DNA of 64,000 bases from Archangium primigenium (lineage in GTDB: Bacteria > Myxococcota > Myxococcia > Myxococcales > Myxococcaceae), in the NCBI RefSeq assembly GCF_016904885.1, contig NZ_JADWYI010000001.1, positions 620,001 through 684,000 on the forward strand, in the 5' to 3' direction. Below are positions 7,657 through 15,951 of the stretch, piece by piece. A program made the position numbers and the translations under genes. Each line of letters starts with the position of its first letter. Positions within the stretch are counted from its first letter, which is position 1. The notes below the pieces were generated by a model that saw nothing but the letters and a program-made list of their open reading frames with translations, did no database searches and was not told the DNA's origin.

Positions 7657-10600
7657 ATGCTCGGCCGGGTGAGCCTCCAGACGCCTCCCGGTGCCGGGTA
7701 CGAAGAGGAACTGCACTGCGCCCTCGCTGAGGGGCTCGTGTCGCGCGACGAGGTGGAGTCCCTGCGCGCCGAGGCCCTCCGGCTCCAGCGCAGCCCCCTG
7801 GAATTGCTGCTCGAGCGGGGCCAGCTCTCCCCGGACAGCCTCCTGTCCCTGCGCGGCCGGGCCTCGCCCTTCGAGGCCCCCGCCACCCAGCGCCCCGGCG
7901 CGCCGCCGCCCCCGCCGTCCGCCGAGCCCGCCTTCCCCCTGCCCGGCTGGGAGCGCTACCAGCCCGTGCGCTTCCTCGGCCAGGGCGGCATGGGCCAGGT
8001 GTTCCTCGCGTATGACCCGCGCCTGCGCCGCAACGTGGCCCTCAAGTTCGTGCGCGATGGCGACCCGCAGCTCGCCCAGCGCTTCCTGTCCGAGGCGCGC
8101 GCCCAGGCCCGGGTGCGCCACGAGCGGGTGTGCGAGCTGTACGAAGTGGGGGAGATCCACGGCCGGGCCTTCATCGCCATGCGCTACGTGGAGGGGCGCC
8201 ACCTCGGGCAGCTCGCCCGGGAGCTGACGCTGGAGCAGAAGCTCTCCGTCATGCGGGACGTGGCCGAGGGCGTGCACGCCGCCCACCACGCGGGCCTCAT
8301 CCACCGCGACCTCAAGCCCTCCAACATCCTCGTGGAGCGGCGCGAGGACGGCACGCTCAAGCCCTACATCATGGACTTCGGCCTGGCGCGCGACTGGCAC
8401 GAGGAGCACACCGCCTCGGGCGACGTGCTCGGCACGCCCCACTACATGGCGCCCGAGCAGGCCCGGGGCGAGGTGGGCCGACTGGACCGGCGCGTGGACG
8501 TCTACAGCCTGGGCGCCACCCTGCACCACGTGCTCGCCGGCACCCCGCCCTTCCTGGGCCACAACGCCCTGGAGCTGCTCACCGTCATCCAGACCCAGGA
8601 GGCCCCCGCCCTGCGCGTGTCCCACCCGGACATCCCCGTGGACGTGGAGGCCATCGTCCTCAAGTGCCTGGAGAAGGACCGCTCGGCCCGCTACGACTCG
8701 GCGCGCGCCCTGGGCGAGGACCTGGAGCGCTACCTGTCCGGCGAGCCCGTGCGCGCGCGCCGCGCGGGGCCCGGCTACCGGCTGCGCAAGCGGCTCAAGA
8801 AGCACCGGGGGCTCGTGGCCCTGGGCACCACCGCCGCCGTGGGCCTGGGGCTCGCGCTCGGCCAGGCCGCGCTCACGCGCCACCAGGTGGCCACCCGCGA
8901 GCGCCTCGCCCGCCAGTTCACCGAGCGCGTGGAGCGCCTGGAGGCCCAGGCCCGCTACTCCGCCCTGGCCCCCCTGCACGACATCCGCCCGGACCAGCGC
9001 GCCCTGCGCGAGGACATGCGCGCCCTGGAGGCGGACATCCACGAGCAGGGCGGCGCCGCGCGGGCCCCGGGCCAGTACGCGCTCGGCCGCGCCCTGCTCG
9101 CCCTGGGAGACCCCTCCGGGGCCCTCGAGCGGCTCGAGGCCGCGTGGCGCGAGGGCTACCAGGAGCCCCGCGCCGCCCACGCGCTCGCGCTCGCGCTCGG
9201 CCAGCTCTACCAGCAGGGGCTGCCCGAGGTGGAGTGGGTGAAGGATCCCGTGCAGCGCGAGGCCCGCCGGCGCGAGCTGGAGCGGCGCTACCGCGACCCG
9301 GCCCTCGGCTACCTGCGCCAGAGCGGGGGCGCCGGGGTGTCCTTGTCCGGCCATGGCGCGGCGCTCCTGGCCTTCTACGAGGGGGACCACACGCGCGCCC
9401 TGGCCCAGCTGGACGCGCTGGGCCCCGTGCCCTCCTGGCTCCACGAGGTGCCCCTGCTGCGCGGCGACGTGCTCCAGGCCCGGGCCTGGACCCACCGCAA
9501 CGCCGGGCGGCGCGCCGAGGCGCTCGCGGACCTGGAGGCCGCCCGCGCCGCCTACACCGCCGCGGCCACCATCGGCGAGAGCGACCCCGCGGTGCCCACC
9601 GCCCTGGGCACGCTGGAGCTGGGCGCGCTCGTGCTGGAGCTCTACGGCCCGGGCGACGTGCGCACGCCCTACACCCGGGGGCTCGAGGCCATCACCCGGG
9701 CCCTCACCGCCTCCCCCGAGCACCCCACGGCGCGGCTGGTGCGCGCGCGGCTGCACCGCCGCATGGGCGAGGCCCTGCTGCAACAGGGCGGCGACGTGCT
9801 GCCGCTCGCCCAACAGGCCGCCGTCGAGGCGCGCGCCGTGCTCGCCCTCGCCCCGGCGCACTCGCTGGCCTGGCGCGAGCTCGCGCGCGACCTGCGCCTG
9901 GAGGCGCGCTACCGCCAGGAGCACGGCGAGAACCCCGCCGAGTCCCTGCGCGCGGCGCGCGAGGCCTTCGAGCGCGTGGCCCCGGTGGACCGCGACTACG
10001 GCTTCCACACGGAGCTCGGCCACCTGCTGAAGATCTCCGCCGACGCCGAGGAGCAGCGCGGAGGCGATGCCCTCGCCGCGCGGCGGGGGGCGCTCGACGC
10101 CTACCGGGCCGCCATCGCGCTGGACCCCGGGCTCGTGGACGCGTGGCTCAACCTGGGCACCGTGCTGTACCAGCGCGCCACGAGCCCCCACGCGCCGGAC
10201 GCGGACGGGGACCTGGACGAGGCCGAGCGGACCTTCGCGCGGGCCCGGCGCCTGGATCCGGCCCACGTGGTGGCCGTCTACTACGGCGGCCAGGTGCACG
10301 AGTGGCGCGCGCGCCGGAGCCTCAACCGCGGCGGCGTCCCGGACGCGGAGCTGGAGCGGGCCCTGGCCCTGTACCGCCAGGGCCAGGCGCTCAACGGCAA
10401 GCTGCCCCAGTTCCCCAACACCCTGGGCGGCGCGCTCCTGTGGAAGGCGGAGCTGGCGTGGGAGGCGGGAGGGGAGCCGGGCGCCGCGCTCGACGAGGCC
10501 CGCGCCTGCTTCGAGAAGGCCCGCGCGCTCGCGCCCCAGCAGGGCTTCGCGGACAACAACCTGGGCGAGTGGCACGCCCAGCGCGCGCTCCTGCTCCTGC

Positions 10601-11268
10601 GGCGCGGCGAGGATCCCACGCCCAGCGCCCGGGCCGCCCTGGACGCCTATGCCCAGGCCCTCGCGCGCCTGCCCAAACAGGCCCAGCTCCAGGCGAACCC
10701 CGCCAAGGTGCACCACACCCTGGCGCTCTGGGCGCTGCGGCGGGGGGAAGACCCTTCCGCCGAGCTGGAGCGGGCCACGCGCGCCCTGGACGCGGCGCTC
10801 GCGCTGCGCCCCGGCATGGGCTACGCGCTGCGCTACCAGGGCGAGGTGGAGTCCGTGCGGGCCCGTTGGCTCGCGCACGGGGGCCGGGCCCAGGAGGCCG
10901 ACTTCGAGCGCGCCGCGCGGGCCTTCGCGCGCGCCCTGGAGGCCGACCCCGAGTGGCCCGAGTACCGCCTGGCCGCGGCGCTCCACCAGGGCGAGTGGGC
11001 CGCGTGGCGCACGAGCCGGGGAGACGACGCGCGCCCCGTGCTCGACGAGGGGCTGCGCCAGCTCGAGGGGGCCCTGGCCGCGCGGCCCACCTGGGCCCGG
11101 GCGCGGGCCGCGCGGGCCGGGCTGCTGCGGGCCCGGGCCGAGCTGCCCTCCACCTCCCCGGCCGAGCGGGAGGCGGGGCGGCGCGAGGCGCGCGAGGCGC
11201 TGGAGCAGGCCCTCGCGCACAACCCCCACCTCACGGCGGAGGACGGTACCCGGCTCAGCGCCCGTTGA
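7657..11268 (+). CDS. Hanks-type Ser/Thr kinase with TPR tail
   Basis: The 1203-residue product starts with an 80-residue non-catalytic segment, then a protein kinase domain at about 95-365. The kinase has the glycine loop GQGGMGQVFLA, the catalytic loop HRDLKPSN, DFGLAR and the APEQ segment, all the residues needed for activity. A basic stretch leads to a membrane-spanning segment near residue 385-405 (LVALGTTAAVGLGLALG). The remaining 750 residues are Ala-, Leu- and Arg-rich helical repeats of TPR type, probably binding partners outside the membrane. Kinase-TM-TPR proteins are a standard myxobacterial signalling class. GTG at 7669 is an alternative start. Confidence 0.92.
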   Translation: MLGRVSLQTPPGAGYEEELHCALAEGLVSRDEVESLRAEALRLQRSPLELLLERGQLSPDSLLSLRGRASPFEAPATQRPGAPPPPPSAEPAFPLPGWERYQPVRFLGQGGMGQVFLAYDPRLRRNVALKFVRDGDPQLAQRFLSEARAQARVRHERVCELYEVGEIHGRAFIAMRYVEGRHLGQLARELTLEQKLSVMRDVAEGVHAAHHAGLIHRDLKPSNILVERREDGTLKPYIMDFGLARDWHEEHTASGDVLGTPHYMAPEQARGEVGRLDRRVDVYSLGATLHHVLAGTPPFLGHNALELLTVIQTQEAPALRVSHPDIPVDVEAIVLKCLEKDRSARYDSARALGEDLERYLSGEPVRARRAGPGYRLRKRLKKHRGLVALGTTAAVGLGLALGQAALTRHQVATRERLARQFTERVERLEAQARYSALAPLHDIRPDQRALREDMRALEADIHEQGGAARAPGQYALGRALLALGDPSGALERLEAAWREGYQEPRAAHALALALGQLYQQGLPEVEWVKDPVQREARRRELERRYRDPALGYLRQSGGAGVSLSGHGAALLAFYEGDHTRALAQLDALGPVPSWLHEVPLLRGDVLQARAWTHRNAGRRAEALADLEAARAAYTAAATIGESDPAVPTALGTLELGALVLELYGPGDVRTPYTRGLEAITRALTASPEHPTARLVRARLHRRMGEALLQQGGDVLPLAQQAAVEARAVLALAPAHSLAWRELARDLRLEARYRQEHGENPAESLRAAREAFERVAPVDRDYGFHTELGHLLKISADAEEQRGGDALAARRGALDAYRAAIALDPGLVDAWLNLGTVLYQRATSPHAPDADGDLDEAERTFARARRLDPAHVVAVYYGGQVHEWRARRSLNRGGVPDAELERALALYRQGQALNGKLPQFPNTLGGALLWKAELAWEAGGEPGAALDEARACFEKARALAPQQGFADNNLGEWHAQRALLLLRRGEDPTPSARAALDAYAQALARLPKQAQLQANPAKVHHTLALWALRRGEDPSAELERATRALDAALALRPGMGYALRYQGEVESVRARWLAHGGRAQEADFERAARAFARALEADPEWPEYRLAAALHQGEWAAWRTSRGDDARPVLDEGLRQLEGALAARPTWARARAARAGLLRARAELPSTSPAEREAGRREAREALEQALAHNPHLTAEDGTRLSAR

Positions 11269-11274
11269 ACCGGC

Positions 11275-11613
11275 TCAGAACTCCGTGGTGACGTCCAGGC
11301 CACCCCCGAGCGTCCCCGGCGGCTCGGGGTCGTGATGGGGAGGCGTGCACCCCCCCTCCGGCCGCGCCTGGAAGTAGTAGCGCCGGGTGGTCACCGTGCT
11401 CGTCACCATCGGATCCTGCGAGTTGCTGAGCGGCGAGCTGCCGTCGAGGTCGAACGAGGAGCGCGAGAAGGGCGTCCCGTCGGTGAAGACGACACACACC
11501 TTGTCCGTGCGGCCATCGAGCACGAAGTCCACCGTGTCGCCCGGGCGGACCACCGGCGGGTCGGGGTTGTAGGTGATGTCGCTCGGGCCAATGGTGACGG
11601 TTTGATTTGCCAT
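11275..11613 (-). CDS. Small cupredoxin-like protein (112 aa)
   Basis: ATG at 11613 is preceded by AAAGG and gives MANQTVTIGPSDITYNPDPP; the longer frame has no such site. The product is short and strand-rich with VVRPGDTVDFVL, the kind of segment found in cupredoxin-like Greek-key folds. Copper ligands are not complete enough to claim a blue-copper site. No signal peptide is visible. It lies just downstream of a sigma54 activator gene and has a -24/-12 promoter of its own 78 bases before the start, so it is a likely target of that activator. Confidence 0.65.
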   Translation of the reverse strand: MANQTVTIGPSDITYNPDPPVVRPGDTVDFVLDGRTDKVCVVFTDGTPFSRSSFDLDGSSPLSNSQDPMVTSTVTTRRYYFQARPEGGCTPPHHDPEPPGTLGGGLDVTTEF

Positions 11614-11688
11614 GGATGTCTGCCTTTCTGACCCCCCGCCATAGCAACCCACGACGCCGTGCGCCATGGACGGCGTGTCCAAGAACCC

Positions 11689-11722
11689 ACGCCATTGACG
11701 TGCCCTGACATGTCAATGGCGT
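11689..11722. promoter_or_regulatory. 11-bp perfect inverted repeat with internal palindrome
   Basis: ACGCCATTGAC (11689-11699) and GTCAATGGCGT (11712-11722) are perfect inverted arms 12 bases apart. The 10-base palindrome TGACATGTCA (11706-11715) lies across the spacer and one arm. One arm overlaps the -12 element of the predicted sigma54 promoter. There is no T run, so a regulator-binding site is more likely than a terminator. Confidence 0.6.
11691..11705 (-). promoter_or_regulatory. Predicted sigma54 (-24/-12) promoter
   Basis: Read on the minus strand the site is GGGCAC-GTCAA-TGGC, against the consensus TGGCAC-N5-TTGC. The invariant GG and GC have the exact 10-base spacing. It faces the small cupredoxin-like gene that starts at 11613, and a sigma54 activator gene lies immediately upstream. 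Confidence 0.55.
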
Positions 11723-11730
11723 GTCAACGC

Positions 11731-13362
11731 TCAGCGCAGGTCCAACCCCAGCTCCCGCACGCGCCGCTGCAGGCCGCGCCGGGACACCTCCAGCCGGCGC
11801 GTCATCTCGTCCAGGTTGCCCGCGCACTCGTGGAAGCACCGGGAGATCTCCTCCACGGTGAGGTCGCCCGCGGTGCGCAGGCTCGTGCTCTTGTCGATGA
11901 GCACGTAGAGCGAGGGCCGGGTGATGCCCAGGCGCAGGGCGGCGGCCTTGAGGTCCCACCCGCTGGCGCGCAGGGCCTCGACCAGCTCGGTGTCCGTCAC
12001 CTCCGAGGGCTTGCGGCGCGGCTCGGGCTCGGGCGCGGCGGCGCGCTCGGGCTCCCGGGAGGACTCCCTCGCGGACTCCCGGCCGCTCGGCGCCTCGGCC
12101 TCGCCGGAGACGAGGCCCGCGTCCAGCTCCCGCTCCAGGCGCGGCGTGGCCTTGAGCGCCCCCTGCCCCCGGCTGCCGATGACGAGCTGGCGCGCCAGGT
12201 TGCGCAGCTGCCGCACGTTGCCAGGCCAGCCGAAGCGCACCAGCCGCACCGCCAGCGCCGAGGGCAGCCAGGGCTCGGCCGCCGAGGAGCGTGACTCCAG
12301 CCGGTGGCCGTCCCCGAGCGCCTCGGCCTCCTGCCGGGCGAAGTGCTGGAAGAGCAGGCCAATGTCCTCGCGGCGCTCGCGCAGGGGCGGCACCTGCACC
12401 TCGTACCCGGCCAGCCGGTGCAACAGCGGCGCCTTGAACACGCCCTGGCGGATGCGCTCCTCCAGGTCCGCGTCCGTGGCGGTGATGAGGCGCACGTCCA
12501 CGGCCACCGGCGAGTGCCCGCCCACCGGGTACACCTCGCTCGTCTCCAGCACCCGCAGCAGCATGACCTGGACCTCGGGGGGCGCCTCGCCCACCTCGTC
12601 CAGGAAGAGCGTGCCGCCGTGCGCGGCGCGGAAGAAGCCCTCGCGCTCCTGGGTGGCGCCCGTGTACGCGCCCCGGCGCGCGCCGAACAGCTCCGCGGCG
12701 GCGAGCTCCTTGGGAATGGCGCCCAGGTTCACGCTCACGAAGGGCCCCTGGCGCCGGGGGCTGCGTTGATGGATGGCCCGCGCCACCAGCTCCTTGCCCG
12801 AGCCCGTCTCGCCCCGCACCAGCACGGGCACCTTCAGGTCCGCCACCCGCACCACGTCCTCGCGCACCCGGCGCATGCCCGCGCCATGGCCCACCATGCC
12901 CAGGTCGTCCGCGCCCGCCCCGTCGCTCGCGGGCGTCAGGTGCAGCAGCAGCACCACCCGCTCGGCGAGCACCAGCGACACCCCCACCGCCAGCTCCTCG
13001 GGGCCGAACTCCCGGCTGCCCGTGAGCGGCGCGTCCTCCACCCACACCTGGGTGCCGCCCGGCTCCACGCGCAGTCGCACCCGGCCTTCCCCCACGCCCT
13101 CGAACACCAGGGGCTTGCGGCTCAAGAAGGTGTCCGCGAGCGGCAGGCCCAGCGTGGCCCCCGGCGGCACGAAGTCCGGCCCCACCCGGGACACCGCCAC
13201 CGAGCCCACCGAGAGCAGCGCCCCCAGCACGAGCCGCTCTCCGGCCCGCATCGGCGAGGGGTGGGAGACGATGGTGAGGCAGGGCGTGGGTCGCGAGGGC
13301 TCGGGCCGCTCGCGCCGGGGCGTGGCGGCCGTGGAGATGTCCGTGAACGGCTGGTCCTTCAT
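11731..13362 (-). CDS. Sigma54-dependent activator with FHA-like N-terminus
   Basis: ATG at 13362 (MKDQPFTDISTAATP) is chosen; the upstream frame is Pro/Arg-rich filler. Of 543 residues, about 30-165 form an FHA-like sensory region. The AAA+ domain follows with Walker A GETGSGKE, Walker B GTLFLDEVGE and a sigma54-contact loop reading GAYTGA instead of the usual GAFTGA. A Fis-type helix-turn-helix lies near residues 450-490, and a second helical segment with MTRRLEVSRRGLQRRVREL ends the protein. Such proteins bind upstream DNA and open sigma54 promoters with ATP. The nearby -24/-12 site and inverted repeat suggest its target is the adjacent small gene. Confidence 0.9.
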   Translation of the reverse strand: MKDQPFTDISTAATPRRERPEPSRPTPCLTIVSHPSPMRAGERLVLGALLSVGSVAVSRVGPDFVPPGATLGLPLADTFLSRKPLVFEGVGEGRVRLRVEPGGTQVWVEDAPLTGSREFGPEELAVGVSLVLAERVVLLLHLTPASDGAGADDLGMVGHGAGMRRVREDVVRVADLKVPVLVRGETGSGKELVARAIHQRSPRRQGPFVSVNLGAIPKELAAAELFGARRGAYTGATQEREGFFRAAHGGTLFLDEVGEAPPEVQVMLLRVLETSEVYPVGGHSPVAVDVRLITATDADLEERIRQGVFKAPLLHRLAGYEVQVPPLRERREDIGLLFQHFARQEAEALGDGHRLESRSSAAEPWLPSALAVRLVRFGWPGNVRQLRNLARQLVIGSRGQGALKATPRLERELDAGLVSGEAEAPSGRESARESSREPERAAAPEPEPRRKPSEVTDTELVEALRASGWDLKAAALRLGITRPSLYVLIDKSTSLRTAGDLTVEEISRCFHECAGNLDEMTRRLEVSRRGLQRRVRELGLDLR

Positions 13363-13549
13363 GGACGGCAGTCTACCCGGCCACCCGACGTGGGGCCGAG
13401 GCGGGAGTGACTCGACCCGAACGGGCCGCGAGGACGGGGAGGACGGGCGTTTGGAGAACAGGATGGGGAGCGCCATGCCGGAGGACAAAGCATCGCGCGT
13501 GCCAGGGCCCCTCGCGCACCCCGCGTGAGGGTCACCCGGACGCGCGCGC

Positions 13550-14710
13550 TCACTCCATCTGCGAGGACACGATGGGGTTCTCAGCCGCCGTCTGGCGGGG
13601 CAGGTCCGGCCACCAGCGCGTGGGCGCCGGCGGGGCCTCGGGCTCCAGGCTCTCGCCGGGTCGCGCCTGGGTGATGCGCACCTCGGCCGTGCGCGCCGCC
13701 ACGAGCGCCCGCTCGATGGGCTCGGTCCACGTGTGCGGGGCCAGGTTGACCAGTCCCCAGTGCACGGGCACCAGCACCCGCCCGCGCAACATCCGGTGCG
13801 CGGCCACGGCCTGCTCGGGCCCCATGTGCCAGTCGGGCCAGGGCTTGCCGTACTGCCCCACCTCCAGCAGCGTCACGTCGAAGGGCCCCAGCCGCTCGCC
13901 GATGTCCCGCAGCGCGGGGAACAGCCCCGTGTCCCCCGAGTAGAACGCCCGGTGCGTGGGCCCCCTCAGCGCGAAGCCGCCCCAGAGCGTCGCGTTGTTG
14001 TCCAGCAGGTAGCGGCCAGACGCGTGGCGCGCGGGCGTGAGGGTGATCTCCAGGTCCCCCACGCGCGTGTGCTCCCACCAGTCCAGCTCCACGATCCGCG
14101 CCTCGGGGATGCCCCAGGAGGCCAGGTGCGCGCCCACGCCCAGCGGCACCACGAAGCGCGTGTCCCAGTCCTTCATCGCCACCAGGGTCGTGTGGTCCAG
14201 GTGATCGTAGTGGTCGTGCGAGATGACGACGGCGTCCACGCGCGGCATGTCCTCGAGCGCGAGCAGCGGCGCGTACCAGCGCTTCGGGCCCACCCAGGTG
14301 AGCGGCGAGGTGCGCTCGCCCCAGAAGGGATCCGTGAGCACGCGCTGGCCGTCGATCTCCACGAGGTTGGTGGAGTGCCCGAGCCAGGTGACGCGCAGCC
14401 CCGTGGCCGGCGGGGTGTCGAAGCGCCGGGGATCCACGGGCGCGGTGGGCACGGGAGCTGTGGGCGTGCTCTCGAAGGCGCGCTCGAACAGCATGCCCAC
14501 GCTGCCCCAGGCGTCATTGATGATGGACTGGGGATTGACGAACTGGCCGTCCTTCCACTGGGGCGAGCGCTCCATGCGGGCGCGGCGCTCGCCGGTGGCG
14601 CGCCGGCCGAACGCCTCCCACCCGTCCACCACCGCGAAGCCGACGGCGAGCACGCCCACCGCGCCCACGCCGAGGGCCGTCCGCGACAGCCAGGCTTTGA
14701 TGCGACTCAT
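13550..14710 (-). CDS. Metallo-beta-lactamase-fold hydrolase
   Basis: ATG at 14710 overlaps the stop of the TetR gene (ATGA). The 386-residue product has one N-terminal membrane segment (about residues 9-28) and then an MBL domain with HDHYDHLD, the zinc-binding HxHxDH signature. Later ligands include the His in PARHASGRY, the Asp in SGDTGL and a C-terminal His in VHWG. The spacing and the WLGHSTNLVEID start resemble the NAPE-phospholipase D/RomA branch rather than true beta-lactamases. Substrate is unknown. It is translationally coupled to a TetR repressor, so expression is probably induced by a small ligand. Confidence 0.9.
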   Translation of the reverse strand: MSRIKAWLSRTALGVGAVGVLAVGFAVVDGWEAFGRRATGERRARMERSPQWKDGQFVNPQSIINDAWGSVGMLFERAFESTPTAPVPTAPVDPRRFDTPPATGLRVTWLGHSTNLVEIDGQRVLTDPFWGERTSPLTWVGPKRWYAPLLALEDMPRVDAVVISHDHYDHLDHTTLVAMKDWDTRFVVPLGVGAHLASWGIPEARIVELDWWEHTRVGDLEITLTPARHASGRYLLDNNATLWGGFALRGPTHRAFYSGDTGLFPALRDIGERLGPFDVTLLEVGQYGKPWPDWHMGPEQAVAAHRMLRGRVLVPVHWGLVNLAPHTWTEPIERALVAARTAEVRITQARPGESLEPEAPPAPTRWWPDLPRQTAAENPIVSSQME

Positions 14711-15294
14711 GAGACCTCCAGGAGGGGCAGACACAGGGCGCGCACGGCCACGGTGATGCCCTTGATGAATTCGTCGCGGGTGGCGACGCGATGCTTGAGC
14801 CCGGTCGCGGTGACGACGAGCGTGTCGGCGAGCTGGCGCGCGGTGAGGCCCACGGGCTTGTAGGCGGACATGCCCCGGGAGGCCCGGAGCGCGCGGGCGA
14901 GCGCCTCGGCGAACAGGTCCTCGTGCTCCTCCACCAGGGTGCCGAGCAGCGCGTGGCTCGCCTCCACCAGGTCCAGGGCGTCCGGGTTCGCCTTGCCGGC
15001 GAAGCGGCCATACCCCTCGTCCAGCGCCCGCGCGAGCCGGGTGTCGAGCGGCAGGGTGGCGTCCTCCAGCACGGCCGAGGCGGTACGCAGGGTGCTGTCG
15101 AGGAACTGGCGGATGGAGGCCCGGAACAGCTCCTCCTTGGTGGAGAAGTGAAGGTAGAGGCCCTGCCGGGAGATCTGCGCGGCCCGGGCCACCTCGTCCA
15201 TGGAGGTCTTGCGGTAGCCATGGCGCACGAACACGCCCATGGCCGTGTCGAGCAGCGCGCGCCTGCGCGAGTCTTCCCCGGAAACGTCAGCCAT
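14707..15294 (-). CDS. TetR-family repressor
   Basis: ATG at 15294 (MADVSGEDSRRRALLDTAMG) gives 195 residues, the family's usual size. The N-terminal helix-turn-helix is complete: TSMDEVARAAQISRQGLYLH followed by FSTKEELF. The C-terminal helices form the ligand and dimer domain. The gene overlaps the metallohydrolase gene, and a 32-bp near-perfect palindrome begins 8 bases upstream of the start, as expected for an autoregulated operator. It probably represses this two-gene operon until a ligand binds. Confidence 0.92.
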   Translation of the reverse strand: MADVSGEDSRRRALLDTAMGVFVRHGYRKTSMDEVARAAQISRQGLYLHFSTKEELFRASIRQFLDSTLRTASAVLEDATLPLDTRLARALDEGYGRFAGKANPDALDLVEASHALLGTLVEEHEDLFAEALARALRASRGMSAYKPVGLTARQLADTLVVTATGLKHRVATRDEFIKGITVAVRALCLPLLEVS

Positions 15295-15301
15295 ATGGAC
15301 A

Positions 15302-15333
15302 AGGTTGACAGCATGGGCCCATGTTGTCAACCT
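15302..15333. promoter_or_regulatory. 32-bp palindrome, likely TetR operator
   Basis: The left half AGGTTGACAGCATGGG and the right half CCCATGTTGTCAACCT are inverted copies with one mismatch in 16. The element contains TTGACA on both strands and sits 8-39 bases upstream of the TetR start. Size, symmetry and position fit autorepression by the adjacent TetR protein. Confidence 0.72.
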
Positions 15334-15506
15334 GGGCCAGGGGACGCCGGCCCCTCGCTCCGAGGCGAGGAGCCGCCGCCTCGTCGCCCCGTGACGCGGT
15401 GTCCGAAAAGGAGGGATCCCTCGAAAACGGACACGACTCGCAACGGAAGCGCGGACCGAGCCGCTTTGCGGCGATGAGACCGCAAAGCAGAGGAATGTTC
15501 GTCTTC

Positions 15507-15941
15507 TCAAAGTGGACGCTGTGGCTCGCCATCGAGCAGACGTCGAAGCAGACGTCCATTCTTGTCAATGGCATAGGTCGCGCCAGAGTCCAGCGAATGG
15601 AACTTCTCTCCACAGCTCGCGGGATTGTAGTCAATCCTCACGAAGACGATGTCTCCCTTTTGGATCGTCTGGTAGGTGTGCGAAGCCTGCTTGTCCCAAC
15701 AAGCCTCGTCGGCGCGGTCGCGCCCCAGGAAATCATCCGCCGCGACCCGGATCGCCTGGAGCACCACGCCGTCCGTCACTACCTTGGCCTCAGAGGCGTT
15801 GAAGCGTGGCAATACGAGGGTCAGGTCCTGTGATTCTGGCCGCTCCCCGGTCACCGCGCAGTCGCAGCCGAGGAGCCTTCCGATGTGGGCACAGCCCGAG
15901 AGCATCAGGGTCGACAGGAGGGCGACGGAGAGGTTCTTCAT
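15507..15941 (-). CDS. Small lipoprotein, paralogue of the one at 58.4 kb
   Basis: ATG at 15941 starts a signal with lipobox LMLSGC (Cys17); product 144 residues. The mature part contains AIRVAADDFLG, a short Cys-containing stretch and GATYAIDKNGRLLRRL at the end. The same order of motifs occurs in the lipoprotein at 58381-58842, so both belong to one unnamed family. The gene follows the JAMM-like lipoprotein gene by only 10 bases and is probably in its operon. Base composition is less GC-rich than the window average. Role unknown. Confidence 0.75.
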   Translation of the reverse strand: MKNLSVALLSTLMLSGCAHIGRLLGCDCAVTGERPESQDLTLVLPRFNASEAKVVTDGVVLQAIRVAADDFLGRDRADEACWDKQASHTYQTIQKGDIVFVRIDYNPASCGEKFHSLDSGATYAIDKNGRLLRRLLDGEPQRPL

Positions 15942-15951
15942 GGACGCACCC

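Noticed and set aside
8130-11291. Plus-strand open frame of 1053 codons inside the kinase-TPR gene
   Set aside because: It lies in another frame of the kinase gene, has Gly/Arg/Pro-rich low-complexity translation and no motif. The same applies to the long frame on the opposite strand.
11255-13045. Minus-strand open frame of 596 codons in another frame of the activator gene
   Set aside because: The Gly/Ala/Arg-rich translation lacks the ATPase motifs that appear in the chosen frame.
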